Of a stretch of DNA of 33,989 nt, positions 1 through 8,884 are shown in pieces. The number at the start of each line of letters is the position of its first letter. Within the stretch, counting starts at the first letter, position 1. Below the pieces are notes generated by a model that ran no database searches, was not told the origin of the DNA, and saw only the letters and a list, made by a program, of their open reading frames with translations. The stretch covers positions 1-33,989 of the forward strand of contig JALQPE010002411.1 of NCBI GenBank assembly GCA_030407315.1, written 5' to 3'. Source of the DNA: Asparagopsis taxiformis (Eukaryota; Rhodophyta; Florideophyceae; Bonnemaisoniales; Bonnemaisoniaceae). The translations under genes were made by a program, and so were the position numbers.

Positions 1-763
1 GAACCGTCGACCTCCGAATGGGCTAGCCCAGTGTTCTTGTCCCCGAAGAAGGATGGTAAAATTACGCTTTTGCGTCGACTATAGGGTCTTAACGACATCA
101 CTGTCAATGATGTGTACCCCCTTCCACGAATGGATGATTGTATTGACTCCCTCGGAGATGCTCAATATTCCACCAATTGGATTGTAATTCTGCTATTGGC
201 AGATTCCTGTTTGCACAGGACGACCGTGACAAAACGGCATTCACCTCCCACTTGGGGACCTATCGCTTCAAGCGTTTGCCTTTTGCTTAAAGAATGCTCC
301 GGCAACGTTTCAGCGTGCCATCGACATTATTCTTAGCAGCGTTCGCTGGCAGACCTGTCTGATTTACCTAGACGATGTGATCGTATTCTCTCGGGACGAG
401 GCCGAACATCTCCACCATGTGGACCAAGTACTCTCCCTCCTACGGGAAGCAGGTGTCACCCTGAAGTTGACAAAGTGTCATTTCTTCGAAAAAAATTGAT
501 TACCTGGGACATGTCGTGATGCCAGGAAAGCTAGCTGTGGCACAGAACGCCACTTCGGCTATCGCTGACGCGATCTTCCCGCAAACGCCTACGCAAATGC
601 GATCCTTCCTCGGAAGCTGTGGCGTCTTTCGACGATTCATCAAAGGGTATGCTGCAATTGCGCACCCCTTGAACGAAATGCTGACAAAGACAGCCTCCCT
701 AAATTCGGGAAAGAACCTCCTACCGAGGACCAACAGCGCGCGTTCAACGCTCTCAAAGAGGTC
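1..763 (+). pseudogene. Decayed reverse transcriptase domain of element 1 pol
   Basis: Conceptual translation in shifting frames gives gypsy RT landmarks: a YPLPRMDDCIDSLG stretch near 115-155, a KTAF-type segment near 230-250, the catalytic YLDD box at about 365-376, and a thumb/connection region with RSFLGSCGVFRRFIKGYA at about 600-650. The same motifs are intact in element 2, which makes the comparison firm. Stops interrupt the frame (for example TAG at about 80 and another at about 500) and there are several frame changes, so no functional product is expected. The domain runs directly into the RNase H frame at 764. Confidence 0.8.
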
Positions 764-2621
764 ATGATCAAACCGCCGATACTGGCTCTACCCAAGTTGG
801 GTCAACCCTACACCGTAGACACGGACGCTTCCGCATACCAAGTAGGATGCGCTCTGCTTCAGCAGCAAGGGGAAGAGAACGATCTCAAGCCAATTGGCTA
901 TTGGTCGCGGACCTTGACTAAACCTGAAAGAGGTTACTCCCCTACGGAGCGCGAATGTCTAGCCGTCGTATGGGCTGTCACTATCCTACGTCCATACTTG
1001 GAGCAAACAAAGTTTGTAGTCCGGACGGACCATAACGCGCTGCGTTGGCTCATGAATATCAACGACCCGTCAGGGAGACTATGCCGTTGGCGCCTCCGAC
1101 TTGCGGAAATTGACTATCAAATAGTCTACCGACCCGGCCGGGTTCACCAACTACCAGACGCCCTTTCGCGTGTTGAAACTAACGGCGAGACGCCCGTCAC
1201 TATTGACGATGAAATACCAACTCTGTTGGCCACGCACGCACCGCAAGGTGAAACATCCTTGGATGATGACACTGATGTTTGGTTCTACGACCTTTCTCTA
1301 GCAAGAGACCACGCCATGGAGGCGCCCAATCTCAACGGTACCCCCGTCTAACAACTCATCCGCAAACGGAAACTACAGCCCGATAACTCGCAAGAGTGGC
1401 TCGAAGAGCAACGAACAGACGACTTCTGTCAACAGGCCCTGGCCTCTCAGAAGTCTGACTCTCTCTTCTTCGAAGATGAAGACGGTGTCCTTTGTAGGAA
1501 GTCCAAATTGGACGGGTCATCCCAGATTGTGGTACCCAAAGCCTTGCGGCTACGTCTATTGACGATGTGTCATCATGGAATCCTAGCAGGACATCCCGGT
1601 CAGAATCGCATGTACGACACGATGCGCCTATCTTATTATTGGCCTGCAATGGCTGCGGACATAACCGGAACGGTTGAACGCTGTTCAGCGTGCGCGAGAA
1701 ACCGATTACGGTTGCGCAAACATGCGAGTACCCTCCAGCTGTTCCCAGCTACCACACCATTGGATGACGTTGCAATTGACCTCCTCGGTCCTCTACCTCG
1801 TACCAAGAAAGGTAACGTGCACCTACTGGTGATTTCATGTCGCTTCTCCAAGCTCACCCAAGTGGTGCCCCTGCGAAGCATTACGGCTTACCATGTGGCA
1901 GTAGCCTTTTGTACACATTGGGTGTTTAAGTATGGTCCCCCACGGACATTACTATCCGATAACGGTCCGCAATTTGCGTCGAAGTTCTTCCAGGCTGTCT
2001 GCCTCCAGTTAGGAACGAAGAACGTCTTCACGACGGCATACCATCCCCAGACAAATGGGCAAGTCGAACGGTATAACCGTACTCTATTGAGCATGCTACG
2101 TAATTACGTTAATGATAACCAGGACGACTGGGACGTCTACGCATCAGCGTTAACCTATGCGTACACACGCACGTGCATCGCACAACGGGAACTACACCCT
2201 TCGACCTAATCCTAAGCCGACCTCCACCGCCATATGCGACACACCATTCGGTGAAAAGGAGGGCAACGCCAGACGCGTTCACGAAGCAAGACTTCTTACG
2301 CCGTATTAACGGATACATTGATATGGCAGGTAAACGCCTTCACAGCGCGCAAGCACGCTACAAGCGTAACTTCGACCGGTCAATCCGGAAGTCTAAACGA
2401 CTCATCACTACGATGATTACGTTTATCTGGATAATCCAGAAGTCCGTGAACGGAACAAGCTAACTCCAATAGCTCAAGGTCCCTATAGGGTTATCCGTGC
2501 CGGACGGCGAACGGTTTACATCGACCGCGATGGTATCACCGAAAAGTTAGTCTCGATAGAGTTGCACTCGCTCCGCGACCAACCGAGGAACCAACCTTGC
2601 CACCTAGGCACAGTCCGTTAA
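764..2621 (+). pseudogene. RNase H - integrase part of element 1 pol, broken by one stop and two frameshifts
   Basis: One frame runs from 764 to 2209, interrupted only by TAA at 1349-1351. The RNase H part shows DTDAS, ERECLAVVWA, RTDHNALRWL and DALSR, the RT-RNaseH pattern of gypsy elements. After the stop comes the integrase: an HHCC zinc finger (HHGILAGHPG, then CSAC) and the DDE catalytic core with AIDLLG, LLSDNGPQF and HPQTNGQVERYNRT. Near 2165 the frame changes (segment 2173-2463). Near 2415 it changes again to a segment containing TPIAQGPYRVIRAG, the GPY/F integrase C-terminal module, ending at TAA 2619-2621. Domain content and order are clear. The breaks make it a recent pseudogene rather than a relic. 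Confidence 0.9.
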
Positions 2622-2804
2622 CGCACAAGCGTCACCATCAGGTGCAGACGCCCTCGCGCCGAATACACAACCACGCCAGCCGCCGGGCGACGGCCAACAA
2701 TACGCGCAAACGAATCACTTCCGCCAACTCCTAATCAGGAATACCCCTCCAGGGATCAACATCGTCTCCACGACAACCTACAATTAGGATAACACCTGAA
2801 GGTA

Positions 2805-3732
2805 GTGGTTTGGGACAAACCACCCTTCAGGAGGGGGCCCCGACGCTGTGCGCGTAAGCAAAAATTTCGCAACACCCTCTCGGGATGAACCTTGTAGTTG
2901 TTCACCCTTCGGTAACTCACCCACAATTGGGAACGACGCACACGACCCAAGTCGTTCACCCACTCAGCCGGTAACTACCAACCGCAATCGCACACAATTG
3001 CGAAGAAGTCAACAAAGACGCCATGACAACTCTGCCGATGCAGACCAAGACCAAGACGTCAACCCAGACCGGGCTCTTACATCGCACAAGCGAACGTTGC
3101 GACAAGACACGACAAATGTCGACGCTGCTGAAGCCGCCCGAAGACGTTCAAAACCGCACAATTGCGACGAGAGGACAACCATCCAGGTCACGCGTACAGA
3201 CGCCGAGTTCTCCTCAACGGATGTGAACCCTCCATCGGGAGCCGAACTTCGCATAGCGAACCAAGCAAGTCAAGCACCCGCCCATTTGGCAAAACCAAAC
3301 CGGGTCGACAAACTCGCTCAAGCGCGAAGAAGAAGAAGCCACGGCAAACCCCGTAAGGTCTTTTACCACCCCCAATGGGGAACAAGAGAAAGCGCCACAG
3401 GGCACGCAGCCGAACTCGGAACGAGCAGCTCTCCCTGAAGGGACGAAGGAACCCCAGAGGGAAGTAGCGACGCCGAACGCGCAACCTCAGAGGAGGAATA
3501 TCCCATCGATGATCTCCTAGATTACGTCACTGACGACGACGGGGAACAATGGTTCCTGGTGAAGTGGTATGGCTACCGAAAGCCGACATGGACGCAACGC
3601 GCGAACGTCCCCCTGAATGGGCATCAAGGTACTTCCGTCGAAGACAACACCGCGAAGGTGACAGGCAACCACGCCGAGCGCGCACGCGCAAACCCAAGAG
3701 AGGGAAGAAGTAGAATAACCCCACAGGAATAA
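2805..3732 (+). pseudogene. Basic/polar linker and chromodomain tail of element 1
   Basis: Frame 1 is open from about 2805 to a TGA at 3436-3438 and then on to TAA 3730-3732. The first part is a low-complexity, Arg/Thr/Asn-rich stretch without a recognisable fold. After the stop, about 3490-3600 encodes a chromodomain: YPIDDLLDYV, then WFLVKWYGYRKPTW, the usual aromatic-cage and W...P-W pattern. In chromoviruses the chromodomain is carried at the integrase C-terminus and directs integration to modified histones. Here it lies about 870 bp beyond the integrase stop and in another frame, so it would need a frameshift, splicing or separate translation. The 289 bp after it (3733-4021) show no gene. 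Confidence 0.7.
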
Positions 3733-4021
3733 GAACCTAACAAGGTACCCACTGGGTGGAGCTACCAAACCTCGGAGGGTCAAGCCAAAAAGGGCGCACT
3801 TTATCACCGCCAACCGGAGCCATTGCGGAAATTAAGATTTTCAGGAAATGAAAAAATTGACAAAAAAGGGGTCTCAACAAACAAATCCGCACGTCAGCGT
3901 GATGATGCATCTTTAATGTACCTCAGAGGTGCCTCAGGACTACCTGATGAACAATGGCGCAACGCAAAAGCGTGTTCAAACTACCGTTAGAGGTTATTCT
4001 CCCAAAGGCAATTGCCAGTCC

Positions 4022-7000
4022 TTAGCGACGATAATGGCTAGAAGGCCGAGGCCGATGAGAGGCAGACGGTGCCGTAGGGGCAGGAGCGCGTACATTCGTC
4101 GAAGGACGAGGATGGCGGGGTGCAACCCTTGCGAAGGTAGGATTGCGACGCAAACCGCGTTGCGGAACTGCACTAGAACCCCGACGGCGGGCAGGCACAG
4201 GGCCATGCGAAGACGCAACCGCAGAGGCGGATAACCCAACTGCTGGGATGGACGCGGGAGGCGGAGAAACATCTGGCGACTCAGGCGACCCTAACCGGGC
4301 ATCAAGACGCGCAAGTAAAGGATTACTAGCATCCGCAGCACCCACGGGGGAATGAAGACGAGTACGCACGTTGCGTTCGGGAAGACCCTCATCGGGAGAT
4401 CGAGCGCGACGACGCGAGTAACCAGGCTGAACGGCCTCCTCGCCACCCTCTTCGGGAATAACTGCTTGCTGCAGTAGACGCCTGGCGTCCTCCAACTCAC
4501 CTTCTAATTCCCCAACCCGGGTTCGCAATTCTGCTGCCTCCAGGCGTGCGGCCTCAACCTCCCTATCCGCTGTGCGGCGACGCTCTCGGGCGATGTTACG
4601 CTGTTCGCGTCCTTGCTTATAGCGAGCAGCTAACGTAATGCACGACAATGCGAGTCCATCCAACGCGGATCTTACGATGTAACGCCCATTGGCAGAGGCA
4701 AAAATGGAAGCCACCGTACCATCCCCGAGATCATTGGCCAACCGCCGCACATGCGGAATCGATAGCAATTCGCGACTCGACAATTCCCCACGTAGGATAT
4801 CAACAGCAGGAGGCTGACGCGTGACTACATCATCACCGTTCACGGATGGCTCAGAGCCTTGGTCGGATGTCAGAAGCGCCTCCATGGCGGGACCCACTTG
4901 GGATGAAGGGGCAGCTGTAGGCTGAGGGGTTGGCGCGGTAGGCGCGACGGTCATCGGGACCTGACTTTCGTACAAGTCATCAGCACCACTGGGTGTAAGG
5001 AAGCAACAGGAGCGAAGCTCCGTCCTGCGTAAGGCGAACGCCCAGCTGGGCCTCCCGCCTCGGCGGCCGTCCACCACGGACGCGGCACAAATGCCTCGCC
5101 AACAGGCTGATATTTGTAAGAGTCGGGGTGACCGTCGGAATACCTGTCAGGCTCCACGCCGTAATACCCATCTTCGGTGAACTCACCATCTCTGCGATAA
5201 GGCGGCAGCTCTGCGACTGTACCATCTCGATGGTTTAACACGTTAATACGTAACGCCCTCACCGGCAAGTCAACAGTCCTGTAGATAACCACCTTCTCCG
5301 GTGCCACTCCCGTGATGTTGGTACTGACCAATTCCTGCGGATAATCATCACCCCCAAGGGCCACCTTCAGCAACCGACGCACTACCGAACCAGGTAACTC
5401 CCGACTATAGGGGACCACGTCCGACACCGGAACCTTCGGGATATCGTACCAAGTACTGCTCACCCTATTGAGGAGTTCCTCCGCCATCACCGGCACAAAG
5501 CCCCGCGTCTCGGCGGTACGAGCCAACTCGATCCCTATAAGGATATCCCTCTCCAACTCGAGGTACGATCGGAACCTGTCCATTCGCCATTCGGGCGCGT
5601 CGCGAAGAGCGGAATTGTGGAAATACACCAGCGACGGAGGGTCGGCAACGGGCAAACACATCGGTGGAGATGACTTGCCTTCCCAAGTGGGATCATCCCA
5701 TAGCGGGTCCAAAGCTTCCCTAGCTACCTTCATGGGTCTAGTGACCGGCTCAGCAGAGCTACCATGACGGTGCGCGAACACGCGATAATCATTCGCCGTC
5801 ACCTGACGTCCCATCCTTCGGGAAGTAACCCTAGCGTGCAAACGCATATGATGCTCGTAGCTACCCGTATCGGGACGTGGAGGGTACGCAAACCAGCGTG
5901 ACCGAACCATCGGTAGATCCGCTACGGAGCCTTGGTACGATCCTTCCTGGAACAAGCGACGATTCATACGTTCGACGTACAGCGCATCTCCGGGATGGAG
6001 CAGGAAAGTCCTGTCGCTGCATAGCGTATGGGGGACACGGAAGTGACGCATAGGGCGACTCGAGGGGAGACGGACATACGCCGACCAACATTCGTTTTGA
6101 ACCTGATGGTTTTGACCCCGGAGGGAGCTCATGAGAAGCATATCGCGACGTAACTCGCTTCTCGGGCGATCCGTAAAGTCCCTACGAGGGAGTCGCGCAA
6201 ACGGGTAGTGTTCCCAAGGAGCGGCGAGCTCACGCCTGAAAGGCAAGGCTTGCGAGTCGAATACCACCAGTTCATCAGCATTGGCTGGGTAGAATTCTCC
6301 CATGGAGCGCCAATTGGCAGTCGGCTTAGGTGCCCGAGGGGGAGTGTCGTGTGACGGAACAGCTGGTGCTGGAGCAGACGCAACCGCGTAAGGGTCAACC
6401 AGGCGGTGCCCGACGGTCTTACGCCTACAGAGGCATCGGCGGCAGCCGCACCAGACCCACTTCGGGTAACTCTGCCAGTAGAGGCATATGGGTCTATGAC
6501 CTTCTCGACAGGTTGAGCATTAGCCTTTTCGGCTGCAGCCTTCTCGGCTTCTGCTCGAGCAGCCTCGCGGCGCAATTCTTCTTCCCTACGCTTTCGAGCG
6601 TCCGCCAGTATCTGTTGGTTGCGGCGGCCATAGTCCTCATAGGGATTCGCTGAAGCGTCATGACCAGAAGAGGTACGAGCCGCCGGGGCGGAAGGACGAG
6701 AAGTAATCGGACGCGAACTTGGCGAAGGCCTGACGTTCGGCTGCCTTGTTGGCCTGGGCGTAGCGCCTCCCTCGGCGACGACTTCTATCACCTCCTCGGT
6801 GTCGGCCGGCATGGCTCCCCTTGGGGACGGGCCGGCGGCCTTCGATGACTCACCTTCGCGTGACGGCGGATTAACCGATGACGGTTTGACACTTGCCACT
6901 GGGGTGGAAGGCTTCGGGGAAGCAGGCAATTCAGCCGGAACAGAGTCGCGCTCTTGTGCGCTTGCCCTGGTAGGGGGGACCGTCTCTTCGGAACGCGCTT

Positions 7001-7285
7001 GCGCACTCACAACCTTGCCAGCAGGCGACGCTGGATCAGCAGTGCCTTTGACGGCAGTCGAACGCGTTCGCGTTTGCGATTGAGCCGCGGTGGCTGACGG
7101 CACGCGTGGCGCTGAAGTCGACGAAGACTTAGCCGGTGTAGGCGGAACCCGGTGCGGGAGGAGGAAGCCTGGTGGCGCGTCGTGGGACGGCGAACGCGGG
7201 AGCGTGTGGTAGGACGGTTGGGCGAACCCATATTGTCTCCTTCCTCTTCAGAGGATTCGAATTGAATCGGAGCACGAGGGGTCAT
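4022..7285 (-). pseudogene. Long antisense accessory gene of element 1, unknown product, frame-broken
   Basis: Reading minus, coding-like sequence continues from ATG 7285 to a stop at 4022 through four overlapping frames. Frame changes fall near 7160, 6410 and 4975. The conceptual product is about 1080 residues. It begins with a Ser/Thr/Pro-rich disordered region, then a charged Ala/Glu/Arg helix (QQILADARKRREEELRRE...) typical of coiled coil. A globular central part of about 400 residues follows (from about 6303 to 4951) with many Arg, Pro and Tyr. The C-terminal part has a basic stretch followed by heptad leucines (RRTADREVEAARLEAAELRT), which resembles a leucine zipper, and ends in a basic tail. 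I do not recognise the central domain. No LTR or polypurine tract bounds it as a separate minus-strand element, so I place it inside element 1. Antisense extra ORFs between pol and the 3' LTR are known in some plant gypsy elements. It could instead be a captured host gene. Confidence 0.55.
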
Positions 7286-7770
7286 CCTAAAAGCCAGTAG
7301 AGGCGATGACGGACGTTGATAAAAACCCTGAAGCGGGACGAACAAGTGGCCTATTGGCTTAAGTCTCCGGGAGGGAGCTGCGCTATTCAACCCAGGAAGG
7401 GGGATCGCGAGGCAATGGGCCGAAACGGCGAATGCAAGCCTCGAATTGGCACCGCTCGTGCGATCACGCGGCTAATTATTTAGCAGATGGACGCAAAAAC
7501 CCTTTGAGGGATAATGGAAAGGACGCGAATGCGTGGACGCAGTTGGACACCGAAGGGGTGAATACGCTGTGTTGCGTTAGGGCGATGATGGACCTGAAAC
7601 AGGTATTGATTCCAATAGGAAACGGTCGGGCGGAACTCGGGAAGAGTCGGATGGACAACACATTTAGTGTGCACGCGCCGCGCGCGGGAAAATTTTGAAT
7701 TGCACAATGCAACGGCCACAGCCAAAAATTGTAATTTTATTTGATCAAATTTTGTCGGACGACAAATCTC
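7286..7770. other. Gene-free spacer between antisense gene and polypurine tract
   Basis: No convincing coding sequence on either strand. If the antisense gene is transcribed, its promoter must lie here or in the LTR. I see no clear TATA box on the minus strand. The stretch just left of the polypurine tract is AT-rich (about 7690-7770). Confidence 0.5.
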
Positions 7771-7783
7771 TCAGGAGGGGGCC
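7771..7783 (+). promoter_or_regulatory. 3' polypurine tract of element 1
   Basis: TCAGGAGGGGGCC lies immediately before the TGTCG start of the LTR, the normal place for the RNase H-resistant primer of plus-strand DNA synthesis. It fixes the orientation of the LTR as + strand. Confidence 0.7.
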
Positions 7784-7784
7784 G

Positions 7785-8465
7785 TGTCGTACCGCCTGGC
7801 GGTCCTCGCTGATCGAGCCGTGTCGCTTCCCTATTGGGTACCCACTTACGGGATGTGCCAATCAGAAGGCACCAGCCAACTGGCGTGTTTCCTATACTTA
7901 GGACCAGCTAAGGCTGACAAATAACCCCACCCGGGCCTATCGGCCCCGGCCAAGACCCCACAAGGGGCAAATTTTAACTTAGGCTGATCAGCCATACATT
8001 ACAATGTAAGCCTATTGGCAATGACCTCGCGGGTAGGCGAGCGCCAGTAATTGGGTTCTGATTGGTCACTAACTGGATATTTATTCCTAACCACTAACCC
8101 TAGCTTACAGTAGATTTAGTATAAAACGGCCACTGGAATAGCCAGTAGGCACGGTTTCTAGAGTAACGTAAACTCAAGTGGAATTACGACCCACAGGAAC
8201 AGTGTTCGCATACCTATTGTTCAACCCCTCTCCGGGAAAACCTTAGGGTTAGCCAACAGCTCGACGGATTACGTCATCTTGCTCCATTAATACGCATCTC
8301 GCGTGAGCGCTATAATCGCACAACCCCCTCCGGGTAGCGATCCTTCTCTCTCACGAGACTACCCCCGGGTACCTATAAGGTTCATCTGCTCTACCGCTTC
8401 CTCTACCGAGGCTCGGGACACCTGTCGGGTGGTTTGCCGCTCTAGCGGATTTTCTACCTGCTACA
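7785..8465 (+). repeat. 3' LTR of element 1 (about 681 bp)
   Basis: The segment starts with TGTCGTACC after a polypurine tract and ends with CTGCTACA at the exact point where element 2 integrase homology begins, giving canonical TG...CA ends. It contains a TATAAAA box at 8120-8126 and no long open frame. The partner 5' LTR is outside the window, so the ends rest on context and not on an LTR-LTR alignment. The predicted target-site duplication begins with CGTAT at 8466. Confidence 0.75.
8120..8126 (+). promoter_or_regulatory. TATA box in element 1 LTR
   Basis: TATAAAA lies at 8120-8126 about 335 bp into the LTR, which would place transcription start near 8150 and split the LTR into U3 (about 7785-8150) and R-U5. 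The strand agrees with pol orientation. Confidence 0.55.
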
Positions 8466-8884
8466 CGTATCGCCGACAATAAGGTACGGTTGTACCTCTC
8501 CACCTGACCATTGGTCTGTGGGTGGTAAGTTGTCGTGAAGAGATTCTCTACTCCAAGTATGCGACATACATGTTGGAAGAAACGGGACGTAAACTGCTTC
8601 CCATTATCGGACAATAACCAAACTGGTGGTCCATATGCCATAACCCAATGGGTGACGAATGCTTTGGCGACCGCTTCGGCAGTGATGGTCTTCATTGGGA
8701 CTGTCCTTACCAACTTGGAAAAGCGGTCGGATATTACCAGAAGGAAGCGGTTACCGCGTGGTGTCTTGATCAACTCACCCAATAGGTCAATGGCCACGAA
8801 CTCCAACGGGAGGAAGCGGGGAACAAACGCAGTTCCTTTTGGTGTTGGCGAAGGCGCACTCGATTGCGTGCACACTGAACACAA
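8466..8884 (-). pseudogene. Integrase catalytic core of element 2, truncated by element 1 insertion
   Basis: This frame carries the integrase catalytic triad: Asp in AIDLLG (8788-8786), Asp in LLSDNGKQF (8608-8606) and Glu in NGQVERYNRT (8500-8498). It is offset by one frame from the upstream pol ORF. The two frames overlap at 8770-8884, and homology passes from one to the other near 8815, so a single small indel separates the zinc finger from the core. Homology to the element 1 integrase ends right after RTLLSAIR at 8466. The residues that follow in the open frame (to 8351) are read from the inserted LTR and are not integrase. The GPY module is missing here. Confidence 0.85.

Larger units (their letters stand above)
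1..8465 (+). mobile_element. Ty3/gypsy chromodomain LTR retrotransposon (element 1), 5' part outside window
   Basis: Pol remnants run left to right as reverse transcriptase, RNase H, integrase and chromodomain tail. They are followed by an antisense gene, a polypurine tract and a 3' LTR ending at about 8465. The RT-RNaseH-integrase order and the chromodomain after integrase are those of Ty3/gypsy chromoviruses. The coding part carries several frame breaks and at least two internal stops, so this copy is not autonomous. Its right end abuts the integrase gene of element 2 on the opposite strand, which shows a nested insertion. The 5' LTR, gag and protease must lie left of the window. The outer boundary is inferred from TG...CA ends and from where element 2 homology stops. 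Confidence 0.85.

Noticed and set aside
4022..7285. Gag gene of a third, minus-strand retrotransposon
   Set aside because: No minus-oriented LTR, polypurine tract, zinc knuckle or pol accompanies it, and the adjoining polypurine tract, TATA box and LTR all point to + strand.
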